Assembly: GCA_021846395.1 (NCBI GenBank) | Contig: JAJZXB010000007.1 | Span: forward strand, 31,370-95,369 | Source: Thermoplasmata archaeon | GTDB lineage: Archaea; Thermoplasmatota; Thermoplasmata; Thermoplasmatales; Thermoplasmataceae | DNA length: 64,000 bases | Direction of reading: 5' to 3' | Shown here: piece after piece, positions 1 to 9,165 of the stretch | How positions within the stretch are numbered: position 1 is the stretch's first letter | Layout: every line of letters begins with the position of its first letter | Program-made: the position numbers and the translations under genes | The notes under the pieces: generated by a model | What the model was told of the DNA's origin: nothing | Databases searched by the model: none | The model's input: the letters and a program-made list of their open reading frames with translations, nothing else

Positions 1-279
1 AGATTTAACTGCAACATTTTAGATTTGCTATTCTACTTGGGGTTAGATTATCCCAATGCAGAACTATGCCCTCTCTCCCTTATAGTTTTTCATGGTTTTC
101 TATTGTTTCCTGTTTTATTTACAGGATTATTATGAGAATAATCCTCAATATCCATATGTAAAAAGCATGTAGCCATAGCTAATAAATATTGCAGAATCAT
201 TCACAGGTGGCAATGTCTGATAAATACGGTTTATAGGGAATGCCAGTGCTATAAATAAAGGATTATTAGTAAAAACCCT
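1..279. other. Leading stretch without a supported gene
   Basis: No convincing start-to-stop gene is visible. A short plus-strand frame ends with a TAG near 180, after a hydrophobic stretch and then a polar tail. It could be the tail of a decayed membrane protein, but it lacks a start and cannot be assigned. The region also lies downstream of the radical SAM gene on the minus strand. Confidence 0.4.
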
Positions 280-1365
280 TTAGTATAAAGCCTCCTTTAT
301 GTCATACTCTGCTATTTTTGCATCCGTATTTAGAAGTTTTTTGAACTCCTGCACCTGACTTTCACCCTCATCAGATGTTAAGCTAACAATACCATTTATG
401 GATGAATTCTTTTGATACTCGTCATATTCAACAAGCCTTGATAAGTATATAATGTCACCCCTATCGAGGCTCAATTTTTTAATGAAATTCACCGTACCCC
501 TCACATGGTTATGGTAATTTTTTACCCCCCCTGCACCGATCAGAATTATAATTCCCACATTTATTCCAGAGCTTTTTACCGTATTTATAAAATTGATTGC
601 ATTATTTACATCTATATTTTTATTCAATAATTTCAGGACATTTTCATTTCCGCTTTCAAGGCCTATATACAGCCTTTTAACGCCATTGGCCCTCATCTGG
701 ATAAAATCGTTGAGTTTTTTTGTTTTATCAGTTGTAAAGACATCCATGAATGAATATATGTCAAGATTATACACTTCGTGAATATATTTTAAATATTCAA
801 TCAACACATTGTTATTTATGTTTATTGCGTTTGCATCCCCAAGAAAAACAGATTTTCTTGCCATTATTGAATCTCCAAAATAATTGTTTATTTCGTTTAT
901 CTCTTTTTTTAATGAGCTGAAATCAACAACAGAGTATTTCTGATTTTTATAAAGGTCACAGAATACGCATTTATTCCATGAGCAACCATTTGTTATACGG
1001 ATATAAATTGAAAAATATTGGTCTGGAGGGACTATGGGAATGCTTGACCCATATATATTTTCCATTTTTTCTGAGCTTGATTTAAGGTATCCATAAAAGT
1101 CCCTTTCAGCACTATCTTTAAATAAAATATTTCTAGTTTTTTCATAAAATCTTTTTGCAATATCCCTGCTTTCATTCTCATTTAGCTGATACACCATCCT
1201 TTTATGGTTTACGAAATATGTTTTTAAAAATATATTTTGCAGTGTTCTTCTGTAAGTTGCATTATCAAATGAATAATACATCATTCTGCCTTCTGCATCA
1301 GCAACTAAAACCTCATTATTATCCGATATTTTTATAAGGCCATTATTTTTTAAAATAAATGACAT
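280..1365 (-). CDS. Radical SAM protein of unknown substrate
   Basis: A 361-residue protein with a central iron-sulfur motif at residues 128-136, Cys-x4-Cys-x2-Cys (GCSWNKCVFC). Known families use three such cysteines to hold a [4Fe-4S] cluster that cleaves S-adenosylmethionine. This spacing, one residue longer than the classic CxxxCxxC, is used by a subgroup with the GCxxxxCxFC pattern. Further features typical of the TIM-barrel core are FLGDANAI near residue 173 and LYIGLESGNENVLKLLNK, a SAM-contact region. The start is the ATG at 1365. It is followed on the same strand by a membrane protein gene ending 15 bases away. The reaction cannot be told from sequence. Confidence 0.8.
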   Translation of the reverse strand: MSFILKNNGLIKISDNNEVLVADAEGRMMYYSFDNATYRRTLQNIFLKTYFVNHKRMVYQLNENESRDIAKRFYEKTRNILFKDSAERDFYGYLKSSSEKMENIYGSSIPIVPPDQYFSIYIRITNGCSWNKCVFCDLYKNQKYSVVDFSSLKKEINEINNYFGDSIMARKSVFLGDANAININNNVLIEYLKYIHEVYNLDIYSFMDVFTTDKTKKLNDFIQMRANGVKRLYIGLESGNENVLKLLNKNIDVNNAINFINTVKSSGINVGIIILIGAGGVKNYHNHVRGTVNFIKKLSLDRGDIIYLSRLVEYDEYQKNSSINGIVSLTSDEGESQVQEFKKLLNTDAKIAEYDIKEALY

Positions 1366-1380
1366 TCAATCATAATAAAA

Positions 1381-2040
1381 TTATTGCATATTAAATATGT
1401 CATCCACAGGTTTTTCCTCTTTTTTCTGGTGATATTCGTCCCTGTCTATATACCTGTAAAGCATTATCAGGAATATTATTATTGGAATTGAAGGAATCCA
1501 CATATAAAATGCATAAAACGGATGTGCAGATTGTTCAAGTATAATTTCAGCACTTTCAATAGCGCCAGCCAATGCCAGTTCTATTACAACAAATAGGTAC
1601 ATGTATAGCAATTTCAGATATTTTCTTGCAGGGTACCTCTTAATAAGATAATAAATTAGGTATATGCTTGTGCTGACTGCAACCGCATACGCTGGCAATT
1701 CAAGCCATGAATGTGGCAGAATCATTAATGAGAGAAATATGAAAAATCCGGATATATGTGCGGCAGTACCCTCAACAGCAACAACAACTGATGTTGTAAC
1801 CATTGAAAATGAAAACCACGCCGGTCCTATTATTGGGATAAACTCAATTGAAGCTACCTCTAAATTATGTGGAAATATTGAAAGCCACATGGAAAAAAAT
1901 GGTTTGGAAACTATGGCCCTGTCCTGTGACCTGAACGAAGTATACAATGCAGGGTCCTTGATTGGCAATGCCGATACAATTGCAAATATAAGCAATTCAG
2001 CTATGAATGTTAGCAGGAACAATCTTCTCAATTTTATCAT
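1381..2040 (-). CDS. SpoIIM/DUF95-like integral membrane protein
   Basis: A 219-residue protein with about five hydrophobic segments: residues 8-25, around 70-90, 95-135, 145-165 and 175-195. The stretch LPHSWLELPAYAVAVS resembles the PHG-x-ELPA signature of the SpoIIM (stage II sporulation protein M, DUF95) family, and AGAIESAEI matches that family's C-terminal helix. The charged, Lys/Glu-rich tail should lie in the cytoplasm. In archaea the family has no established role; sporulation is not implied. It lies upstream of, and codirectional with, the radical SAM gene, with 15 bases between them. Confidence 0.65.
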   Translation of the reverse strand: MIKLRRLFLLTFIAELLIFAIVSALPIKDPALYTSFRSQDRAIVSKPFFSMWLSIFPHNLEVASIEFIPIIGPAWFSFSMVTTSVVVAVEGTAAHISGFFIFLSLMILPHSWLELPAYAVAVSTSIYLIYYLIKRYPARKYLKLLYMYLFVVIELALAGAIESAEIILEQSAHPFYAFYMWIPSIPIIIFLIMLYRYIDRDEYHQKKEEKPVDDIFNMQ

Positions 2041-2077
2041 TTATATCATATCCATATCGTAATTCTATTATAAATGT

Positions 2078-3691
2078 TTAATTATTTTCATCATTCATTT
2101 TATTTACTTCTTCATGATATTTATCCAGAATGCTGTTCATTGTAACGATTCCCAAAAAATTTCCATTTTCTGCCACAGCACACCATGTGGTTCTGTTTTT
2201 CGTTATAACTTCCCATGCACTTTCTGCACTGTTCTCCAACTTCATATATGACGTTCCAGGCTTATAGTAATCCTTGATATACCCATAGGGTTTATTTTCA
2301 ATATCCGATATATAAACTGTTCCCATTAAATTTCCATTGTATATAACAGGCAGGGCAAGCATTCCATTTGTTCTCATTATATCTGCCGCCTTATTTATGG
2401 TATAGTATAGATCTGCATATATGTCATTGACTATCTTTAAATCTGATACTTTTATATCCATCAGCAGGGGTGTATGATATTCTCCCATATTGGCTGGGGA
2501 ATCCCTTCTTGTCATGACCTGCGATTCATATATGGAATATTTTGTTCCTGAAACTATATAGGCTATTGATACTGCTATCATAGCTCCAGGAAGCAGTTGC
2601 AGGCTGCCAGTCATTTCTACCACCATTATAATCACCGCAAGGGGAGCCTTTCCGGCAGAGCCAAAAAGGGCAAGCATGCCTATAATTACAAAGGGCGCAA
2701 TACCAGTAACAATTGAAGGAAAAAGCATATGAAAAAGAACTCCAGTAAATGCCCCAAGAGAGGCACCAATGAAAATTCCAGGTGCAAACACTCCGCCACT
2801 TCCTCCTGAGGAAACCGTAAATGATGTTGCCAAAATTTTGGCAAAAACAAGCAGTATTAAAAATATAAGGATGGGCATTCCAAAGGTTAAAAAACCACTG
2901 AATTTTCCATATTCAAGCAACTGAACCCATCCGTAACCAGTACCCATAATTTCAGGAAATGCCAGTGCAATTAGACCTGTAACTGCACCACCTATCATTG
3001 GCTTTACATGGTTGGGGACTCGAAATTTTTTAAATAGATCCCGTATGGTATAAAACGTTCTTATATACACAATTGACATAACTCCTGCTATTATTCCAAG
3101 AACCGCGTAAAACGGTATCCTCAATACATTGAAGGGCTCAATATAATCCCCAAATATAGGATTGAATCCAACTATAGATGCGAATATTGAATATCCTATT
3201 GCAGAAGCAACAAGAGAAGGAAAGATAACCTCAGATTCGAAATCCCTTCTATACAGTATTTCAGCTCCAAGAATAGCTCCCCCAATTGGTGCCTTAAATA
3301 TAGTCCCTATACCAGAGCCTATCCCAACTGCCACAGCTATTCTTCTATCCTTTGGGCTCAGGCCAAGATAATCGGCAAGTATCGATCCTATTCCTGCTGC
3401 TATCAATGCAGTTGGCCCCTCCCTTCCCGCACTCCCTCCAGATCCTATGGTAATTGCTGAGGCTATTGTTTTAACAAATGGTATTCTATGCCTGATCTTT
3501 CCCTGTTTATAATGGAATGCCTTTATTGCGGCATCAGTACCATGTCCTTCAGCCTCGGGTGCAGTGGTATATATCAAAATTCCTACTATAAGCCCACCAA
3601 GTGAGATTATTAAGGGGATAAGATAATATCGTAGGGCCACAAAATGATATGTTAAAGAACCCCCCTCACCAAGGGGGTGAGGTACGGCCAT
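2078..3691 (-). CDS. ClC-family chloride channel/transporter with CBS domains (N-terminus uncertain)
   Basis: A voltage-gated chloride channel family protein (ClC). The selectivity-filter sequence GSGGSAGREGP is the family's GxxGxGxP/GREGP region, and SGGSGGVFAPGIFIGASLG is the second filter region. About ten membrane helices are followed by two C-terminal CBS motifs, roughly the last 120 residues. ClC proteins move chloride, often in exchange for protons, which is relevant to acid resistance. The ATG at 3691 gives 537 residues but starts after helix B. The same frame is open upstream to about 3838 and encodes ERWLVVGAIIGVVAG and more, a good helix B match, without an ATG. The first helix is therefore encoded but its start is unclear or broken. 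Confidence 0.88.
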   Translation of the reverse strand: MAVPHPLGEGGSLTYHFVALRYYLIPLIISLGGLIVGILIYTTAPEAEGHGTDAAIKAFHYKQGKIRHRIPFVKTIASAITIGSGGSAGREGPTALIAAGIGSILADYLGLSPKDRRIAVAVGIGSGIGTIFKAPIGGAILGAEILYRRDFESEVIFPSLVASAIGYSIFASIVGFNPIFGDYIEPFNVLRIPFYAVLGIIAGVMSIVYIRTFYTIRDLFKKFRVPNHVKPMIGGAVTGLIALAFPEIMGTGYGWVQLLEYGKFSGFLTFGMPILIFLILLVFAKILATSFTVSSGGSGGVFAPGIFIGASLGAFTGVLFHMLFPSIVTGIAPFVIIGMLALFGSAGKAPLAVIIMVVEMTGSLQLLPGAMIAVSIAYIVSGTKYSIYESQVMTRRDSPANMGEYHTPLLMDIKVSDLKIVNDIYADLYYTINKAADIMRTNGMLALPVIYNGNLMGTVYISDIENKPYGYIKDYYKPGTSYMKLENSAESAWEVITKNRTTWCAVAENGNFLGIVTMNSILDKYHEEVNKMNDENN

Positions 3692-3852
3692 TCCTATAAT
3701 ATTACTTAAAAAAAGAAGTTCAAAAAATTTTATTGCGAAATAAAATAAAGTTGCACCGATACCTGCAACAACTCCTATGATGGCACCAACTACCAGCCAT
3801 CTCTCAAAATAGGGCCATGATGATAATTTAAGTGACGTTTAATCATCTCCAT
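3692..3852 (-). other. N-terminal coding segment of the ClC gene, apparently frameshifted
   Basis: Continuing the ClC frame upstream of its first ATG gives 49 codons with the look of ClC helix B (SSWPYFERWLVVGAI and onward) up to an in-frame TAA. No ATG, GTG or TTG sits at a sensible position in that frame. In the adjacent frame, an ATG at 3852 starts a short peptide reading MEMIKRHLNYHH that runs towards the helix. A single-base indel near 3825-3840 would join the two into a normal N-terminus. This could be a genuine mutation, a programmed shift, a non-standard start codon or a sequencing error. Confidence 0.55.
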
Positions 3853-3973
3853 TATATAAAATGCACGAGCACATTTAATTGTTAATTATATTCACGTATT
3901 AAAAATTTTAATTCTATTTCATAATATAACCCTCTAAAAAAACATTTTCTTAAATGCGGAAATACTGCATTTT

Positions 3974-3990
3974 TTCGTTAAAATAACGAA
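3974..3990. promoter_or_regulatory. Perfect 7-bp inverted repeat upstream of the Lhr gene
   Basis: TTCGTTA-AAA-TAACGAA is a perfect palindrome with a 3-base centre, 62 bases before the Lhr start codon and between two divergent genes. It could be an operator for a dimeric regulator or a weak hairpin. No regulator is identified; the assignment is inference from symmetry and position only. Confidence 0.35.
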
Positions 3991-4051
3991 TTAATGTGAT
4001 AATTGCAATAGAGTTAAATATCGTAATGAATTATCATACAGACCATATTAA

Positions 4052-7000
4052 ATGATTGAACATAATTCTTTTAAGGTAAAAGATACGTTGCCATTCCTTG
4101 ATGACATAATATCAGAATGGTTTGATTTAAATTACAGTGAATTGAGTGAACCGCAGAAGAAGGCAATACCATTAATACACGAAGGGAAAAACGTTCTTGT
4201 TTCATCGCCAACGGGAACAGGTAAAACTTTAACCGGATTTCTATCAATAATTAATGAATTATTTAAAAAGGCAAAAAACAATAAACTTGAGGACAGAATA
4301 TACTGTGTTTATATATCTCCATTAAAGGCACTGGCAAACGATATAAATAAAAATTTAAGGGAACCCTTAAGCGAGATATACGCAATTGCAAGGGAGAAGA
4401 ATATTGAAATACCTGAAATAAGGGTTGGAGTCAGGTCAGGCGATACCGCTCAAAGTGAGAGAAATAAAATGCTAAAAAAACCTCCACACATTTTAATTAC
4501 AACACCAGAATCATTATCTCTGGCATTAACAGCAACAAAATTCAGGGAAAAATTTTCAGGAGTAGAATATGTTATATTGGATGAGATACATGAAATTTCA
4601 TCCACAAAGAGGGGCTCATTATTATCTTTAAATTTGGAAAGGCTATCAAATTTAGCAGGGGAATTTGTACGAATAGGGTTATCCGCGACACAGGCACCTC
4701 TGGATTTAATAGGCTCATATTTATGCGGCTATAAAAATGAAATAAAAAGGGACTTTGAGCTCATTGAGGTCAATACCAATAAATATCTGGATTTAAAAAT
4801 CATAACTCCTGTCAAGGACCTCACCATGGTTAGTTATGAAGTTGCAAATGAAAAAATGTATGATATTCTGGTTGATTTGATAAATTCCCATAAAACGACA
4901 TTGATTTTTACAAACACAAGAAGCTCAACTGAGCATGTGGCCATAAGATTAAAGGCAAGAGGCATAGAAAATATAGAAGCGCATCATTCATCTCTGGGAA
5001 AGGAAACAAGAATAGATGTTGAAAATAAATTAAAAAATGGAGAATTGAAATGCGTCATAACATCTACCTCTCTGGAGCTCGGAATTGATATTGGCTACAT
5101 TGACCTTGTTATACAGATAGGAAGCCCAAAATCTGTGTCCAGGGCATTGCAGAGAATAGGAAGATCCGGGCATGGCGTCAAGGATTTATCACTGGGGAGG
5201 TTCATTGTTTTTGATCTTGATGATCTGATGGAATGTACAGTTATGACAAAGGCCGCATATGATCATGAAATAGATAGGGTTTCAGTGCCATTAAATCCAC
5301 TGGACGTTTTATCCCAGGGGTTAATAGGAATGTCCCTTGAACAGGTCTGGAATATAGATGAAGCATATAATTTGATAAGGGGCTCATTTTCTTTCCATAC
5401 TCTGGAATACAGCGATTATATTTCAACACTTAAATATCTGGCTGGAGAAATTGAAGGAAACACATTATTCTCAAAGATATGGCTCGATGAGGAGGCAAAA
5501 ACATTTGGCAAAAAAAGAAGCACAAGAATGATATACTTCATGAATGTGGGCACAATTCCCGAAGAAGCAAATTATAATGTTGTAAACGAACACGGAAGAA
5601 TAATAGGCCAGTTGAGTGATAAATTTGTTGAACGGTTGAAGAAAGGAGATATCTTTGTTCTCGGTGCGAAAACATACATATTTGTGAGAACTTTAAGGAA
5701 TAATATAACTGTAAAGGAGGCAAGGGGCTTGAAGCCAACTGTACCATCATGGAGTGGAGAACTTCTGCCCCGCAGCTACGATCTTGGCATATTGATTGGG
5801 GAATTCAGAAAGGAATTATCCAGAAAAATATCCGAAAAAGAGGATGCTGAAAAATGGCTTGTTGATAATTACCGCGTGGACCATGCTGGGGCCATAAGCC
5901 TCATATCGTATGTAAAATCACAGGGCAAATTTGACATTCCCACAGAAGACCATCTTTATGTAGAGGGTTATATGGATGGTGATCTTTACAATGTAATTTT
6001 CCATATACCTCTGGGAAGAAGGGTAAACGATGCTTTATCACGTGCTTATGGCCTTGCAATTTCCAATAAATACGATGTCAATACCAGAATAAGCGTGAAC
6101 GATAATGGATTTATGATCACCCTTTCAAGGAAGATAAGGATCGAGAGCATTCTTGGCCTTTTAACATCAAAAAATTTTTCCGATCTGCTGAATAGGTCCA
6201 TACTAAATACGGAAATGTTCAAACAGAGATTTCGATACTGTGCCACACGTTCACTGATGGTTTTGAGAAAGTATAAGCAAACTGATATATCCGTTTCAAG
6301 GCAGCAATTGAGAAGTGATAAATTACTGAGGGTTCTTGAATCAATAAAAAATTTTCCAGTGATAATGGAAACATTTAACGAGATAAAAAATGATCTAATG
6401 GATGTTGATCACGCTAAAAAATATCTTGAGGATGTTATTGAAAATGGGCAATATAAAATATCGGATTATTCAAATGAGAGCAGCCCATTTTCCTACAATT
6501 TAATACTGTCCGGAGTTTCCGATATAGTACTGATGGAAGACCGATCAAAACTGTTGAGGGAATTGCAGAATAAGCTTCTGGATAAAATATACGGAACAAA
6601 CGGTATCGATTTTATCGTTAAGGATTCAAAAATGTGCGAAAACTATTTTAAAAACAAGATACCTGAAGTCAGAAATATGGATGATTATGTGAATTTTATT
6701 GACCATTTCTTTTACATAGACCCATTCAAGAGAAAATACAATTCTCCAATGAATTATACAGATACCGATATTGAAGATATAACTGAAAATTTGATAAAAA
6801 ACGACACATTAATACATTCTTTTATAAGATCCGATCAGTGGATTAACATAAAATATTACAGTATTGCCATGAATCTGTTTAAAAAAAATATTGAAAAAAC
6901 AGATATTGATAATGAGATATCTGATATTATCAATGAAACAACATTTAATGAATTGAAAAAAACAGGCTATTCAGATGAAGAAATAAGAAATGCATTGCTG

Positions 7001-9151
7001 CATCTAGAATCCTCATACTCAATCAGAAAAAAAATAAAAAATGGAAATGCGGTGTACATAAAAAACAACATAATAGCTGAACCGTGCAATGACTGTAAAG
7101 AACTGGCGATAAAATTAATTCTCTCCTCATATGGGCCATTATCACTGGATGAACTCCTCATAAAGCTCCCTATAGATTCCAGCATTCTTGAAAATACCCT
7201 CAATAGCATGGTTATGAAAAATGATGTTGTTTTTGATTATATCACACCAATATTCGTGAAGCAGTACATAATGAAGGATGATCTGAACAACATTCTGAAT
7301 ATTACAGAAGAAAATTTGCAGGAAAAAAGGGTTGATAATTTCATATCAGGCGTCAGTGACGTCAAGGAGTATTTTGAAAAATATGGTTTTGCATTCGATA
7401 TTTATGACATAATTATAAGAACAAAAAATTTTGCCACTTCAGATCTTGAAAAAATGATTAAAAATAAAAAGGTTTACCATTTAAAAATCATTAAAAACAA
7501 ATATGTATATGCATCTGACTGGCTGGTAAATGCCCTCTATTATTTGAGAGATGAAAAAAGTTCTGAAAATGAACAAAAGGTTCTTGACTTTATAGGGAGG
7601 GGATATGACACAGAGGAGAAACTCACTGGCATAACAGGCTACGATTCCTCAATAATAAGGCTCATAATAAGGGAACTTGTTTTCAAAATAAAGATAATTA
7701 ACAACAATGGCGTATATGAAAGATATACTCCTGCAGAAAAAATAGATGGAAAAATATTGATAGAAAAATATGGGCCAGTGACATCCTATGAACTTTCAAG
7801 ATTTTTCTGGTTTAACCCCTCAAGAATAGACTATACCGGCATTAAACCATATTATTACAAAAACGATGTTTATTATGGAGGAAATGAACATTCACAGAAA
7901 AATAATGGGTTAATATTGTCATCGTTTGACCCCGTGAATATTTACATGGGAAAATATATAAGAAATGATGAATTCAATTCCAGATTTATCTATAATGGAA
8001 AAGAAGAAGCAACATTTCAAATGATAAACAAGCCACCTGGATTGTGGATCGATAATATATTTGCAGAAAATGAAAGCATAATAAATGAGTTTATCAGCAG
8101 GATTGAGAAAGTTTCGGATAAGCTAAAACTCGATTCAATAATAATAAATTCCGACAGTGAAGATATAATTAAAATTGCTGAAAAAAGAAATTACAAAATT
8201 TCTGAAAATGTCGCTTATAAGGGTAATTTTGAAATAATGAATATCAATGACGATGATTTGTTGGAAATTACAGTAAAATTATCATCCCTGTACGATACGC
8301 CGCTGAACTACAATATACTTAATAAAACATATTTTGGCATAAGGAATGAAATAGAATCTTCATATTTTGGAATAAGAAGCATTGAACTTAACAATTATTA
8401 CAATTCCATACTTCTTTATAATTTCAACGGACCATTCAGCGTAGGTGCCTTTGCTACAAAAAATGTCATTTCAGTTTATAAAAGCATCAGGAAAAGGGAA
8501 TTAACTCAGGATGAAGAAACCGTTTTAAAATCCCTCATATCTGAAAACATGACTGAAAATGAGCTGATAAAGACCATAAAAATGAATAGCTTTGTTATAA
8601 AAAACACAATCAAAAGCCTTTATAAAATAAATGCAATAGCAAGAGACAAAAACAGAAAATATATTGTTATAGGAGACAACTATTCAGAACTTGAGGCCAT
8701 TGATATACTTTTAAAGTACATGATAGAAACAATGGGCTTTTTTGATGATGAAATATATTCTAAGCTCACTGATACCCCCATAAATGACAGTTATATAAAA
8801 ACAGTCAGGGACATGATCGGCAAGAATATAATAAAGGAAGTTCTATTGCCTTCTGAAAGGAAGATAGTATATATCTCTTCAAAGGTAAATATTGATAGAA
8901 TTAGAAAAATGAAATTTACAAGAATAATTTCGCCAAAGGATATTGTATTTTTATTCTTCAGCGATTTTCTCAAGGCAAGATACAGATCATCAAGCTCATT
9001 TTATCTATTTGTGGATAATTCTATAAAAACGTATTTTACGGTTAAAAAAAGCGGTAAGTTTTTCAGTGTCAGGAATATTGAGGGCGATAAAACGTACAGG
9101 GACGTTGCCAAAAGGGAATTTGGAGATGCAGGCTACATCCTTTCACTTTAA
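4052..9151 (+). CDS. lhr: Lhr-type superfamily 2 helicase, very long form
   Basis: A 1699-residue DNA helicase of the Lhr (large helicase-related) family, expected to unwind DNA or RNA:DNA hybrids in repair. Walker A is SPTGTGKT (residues 52-59), motif II is DEIH (177-180), motif III is LSATQAP (210-216), motif V is TSTSLELGIDIG (near 339) and motif VI is QRIGRSGH (367-374). A winged-helix and Lhr-specific core follow to roughly residue 870. Archaeal Lhr proteins are often about 900 residues. The extra 800 residues include several winged-helix-like stretches and SSFDPVNIYMGKYI near 1310, reminiscent of the AlkZ-like C-terminal part of bacterial long Lhr proteins. That resemblance is from memory and tentative. 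Codon use is AT-rich like the neighbours. Confidence 0.93.
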   Translation: MIEHNSFKVKDTLPFLDDIISEWFDLNYSELSEPQKKAIPLIHEGKNVLVSSPTGTGKTLTGFLSIINELFKKAKNNKLEDRIYCVYISPLKALANDINKNLREPLSEIYAIAREKNIEIPEIRVGVRSGDTAQSERNKMLKKPPHILITTPESLSLALTATKFREKFSGVEYVILDEIHEISSTKRGSLLSLNLERLSNLAGEFVRIGLSATQAPLDLIGSYLCGYKNEIKRDFELIEVNTNKYLDLKIITPVKDLTMVSYEVANEKMYDILVDLINSHKTTLIFTNTRSSTEHVAIRLKARGIENIEAHHSSLGKETRIDVENKLKNGELKCVITSTSLELGIDIGYIDLVIQIGSPKSVSRALQRIGRSGHGVKDLSLGRFIVFDLDDLMECTVMTKAAYDHEIDRVSVPLNPLDVLSQGLIGMSLEQVWNIDEAYNLIRGSFSFHTLEYSDYISTLKYLAGEIEGNTLFSKIWLDEEAKTFGKKRSTRMIYFMNVGTIPEEANYNVVNEHGRIIGQLSDKFVERLKKGDIFVLGAKTYIFVRTLRNNITVKEARGLKPTVPSWSGELLPRSYDLGILIGEFRKELSRKISEKEDAEKWLVDNYRVDHAGAISLISYVKSQGKFDIPTEDHLYVEGYMDGDLYNVIFHIPLGRRVNDALSRAYGLAISNKYDVNTRISVNDNGFMITLSRKIRIESILGLLTSKNFSDLLNRSILNTEMFKQRFRYCATRSLMVLRKYKQTDISVSRQQLRSDKLLRVLESIKNFPVIMETFNEIKNDLMDVDHAKKYLEDVIENGQYKISDYSNESSPFSYNLILSGVSDIVLMEDRSKLLRELQNKLLDKIYGTNGIDFIVKDSKMCENYFKNKIPEVRNMDDYVNFIDHFFYIDPFKRKYNSPMNYTDTDIEDITENLIKNDTLIHSFIRSDQWINIKYYSIAMNLFKKNIEKTDIDNEISDIINETTFNELKKTGYSDEEIRNALLHLESSYSIRKKIKNGNAVYIKNNIIAEPCNDCKELAIKLILSSYGPLSLDELLIKLPIDSSILENTLNSMVMKNDVVFDYITPIFVKQYIMKDDLNNILNITEENLQEKRVDNFISGVSDVKEYFEKYGFAFDIYDIIIRTKNFATSDLEKMIKNKKVYHLKIIKNKYVYASDWLVNALYYLRDEKSSENEQKVLDFIGRGYDTEEKLTGITGYDSSIIRLIIRELVFKIKIINNNGVYERYTPAEKIDGKILIEKYGPVTSYELSRFFWFNPSRIDYTGIKPYYYKNDVYYGGNEHSQKNNGLILSSFDPVNIYMGKYIRNDEFNSRFIYNGKEEATFQMINKPPGLWIDNIFAENESIINEFISRIEKVSDKLKLDSIIINSDSEDIIKIAEKRNYKISENVAYKGNFEIMNINDDDLLEITVKLSSLYDTPLNYNILNKTYFGIRNEIESSYFGIRSIELNNYYNSILLYNFNGPFSVGAFATKNVISVYKSIRKRELTQDEETVLKSLISENMTENELIKTIKMNSFVIKNTIKSLYKINAIARDKNRKYIVIGDNYSELEAIDILLKYMIETMGFFDDEIYSKLTDTPINDSYIKTVRDMIGKNIIKEVLLPSERKIVYISSKVNIDRIRKMKFTRIISPKDIVFLFFSDFLKARYRSSSSFYLFVDNSIKTYFTVKKSGKFFSVRNIEGDKTYRDVAKREFGDAGYILSL

Positions 9152-9165
9152 AAATATATAATGTT

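Noticed and set aside
593..1337. Plus-strand frames of 60-62 codons inside the radical SAM gene
   Set aside because: They lie antisense to a clear gene with conserved motifs and have no family resemblance; shadows of the real frame.
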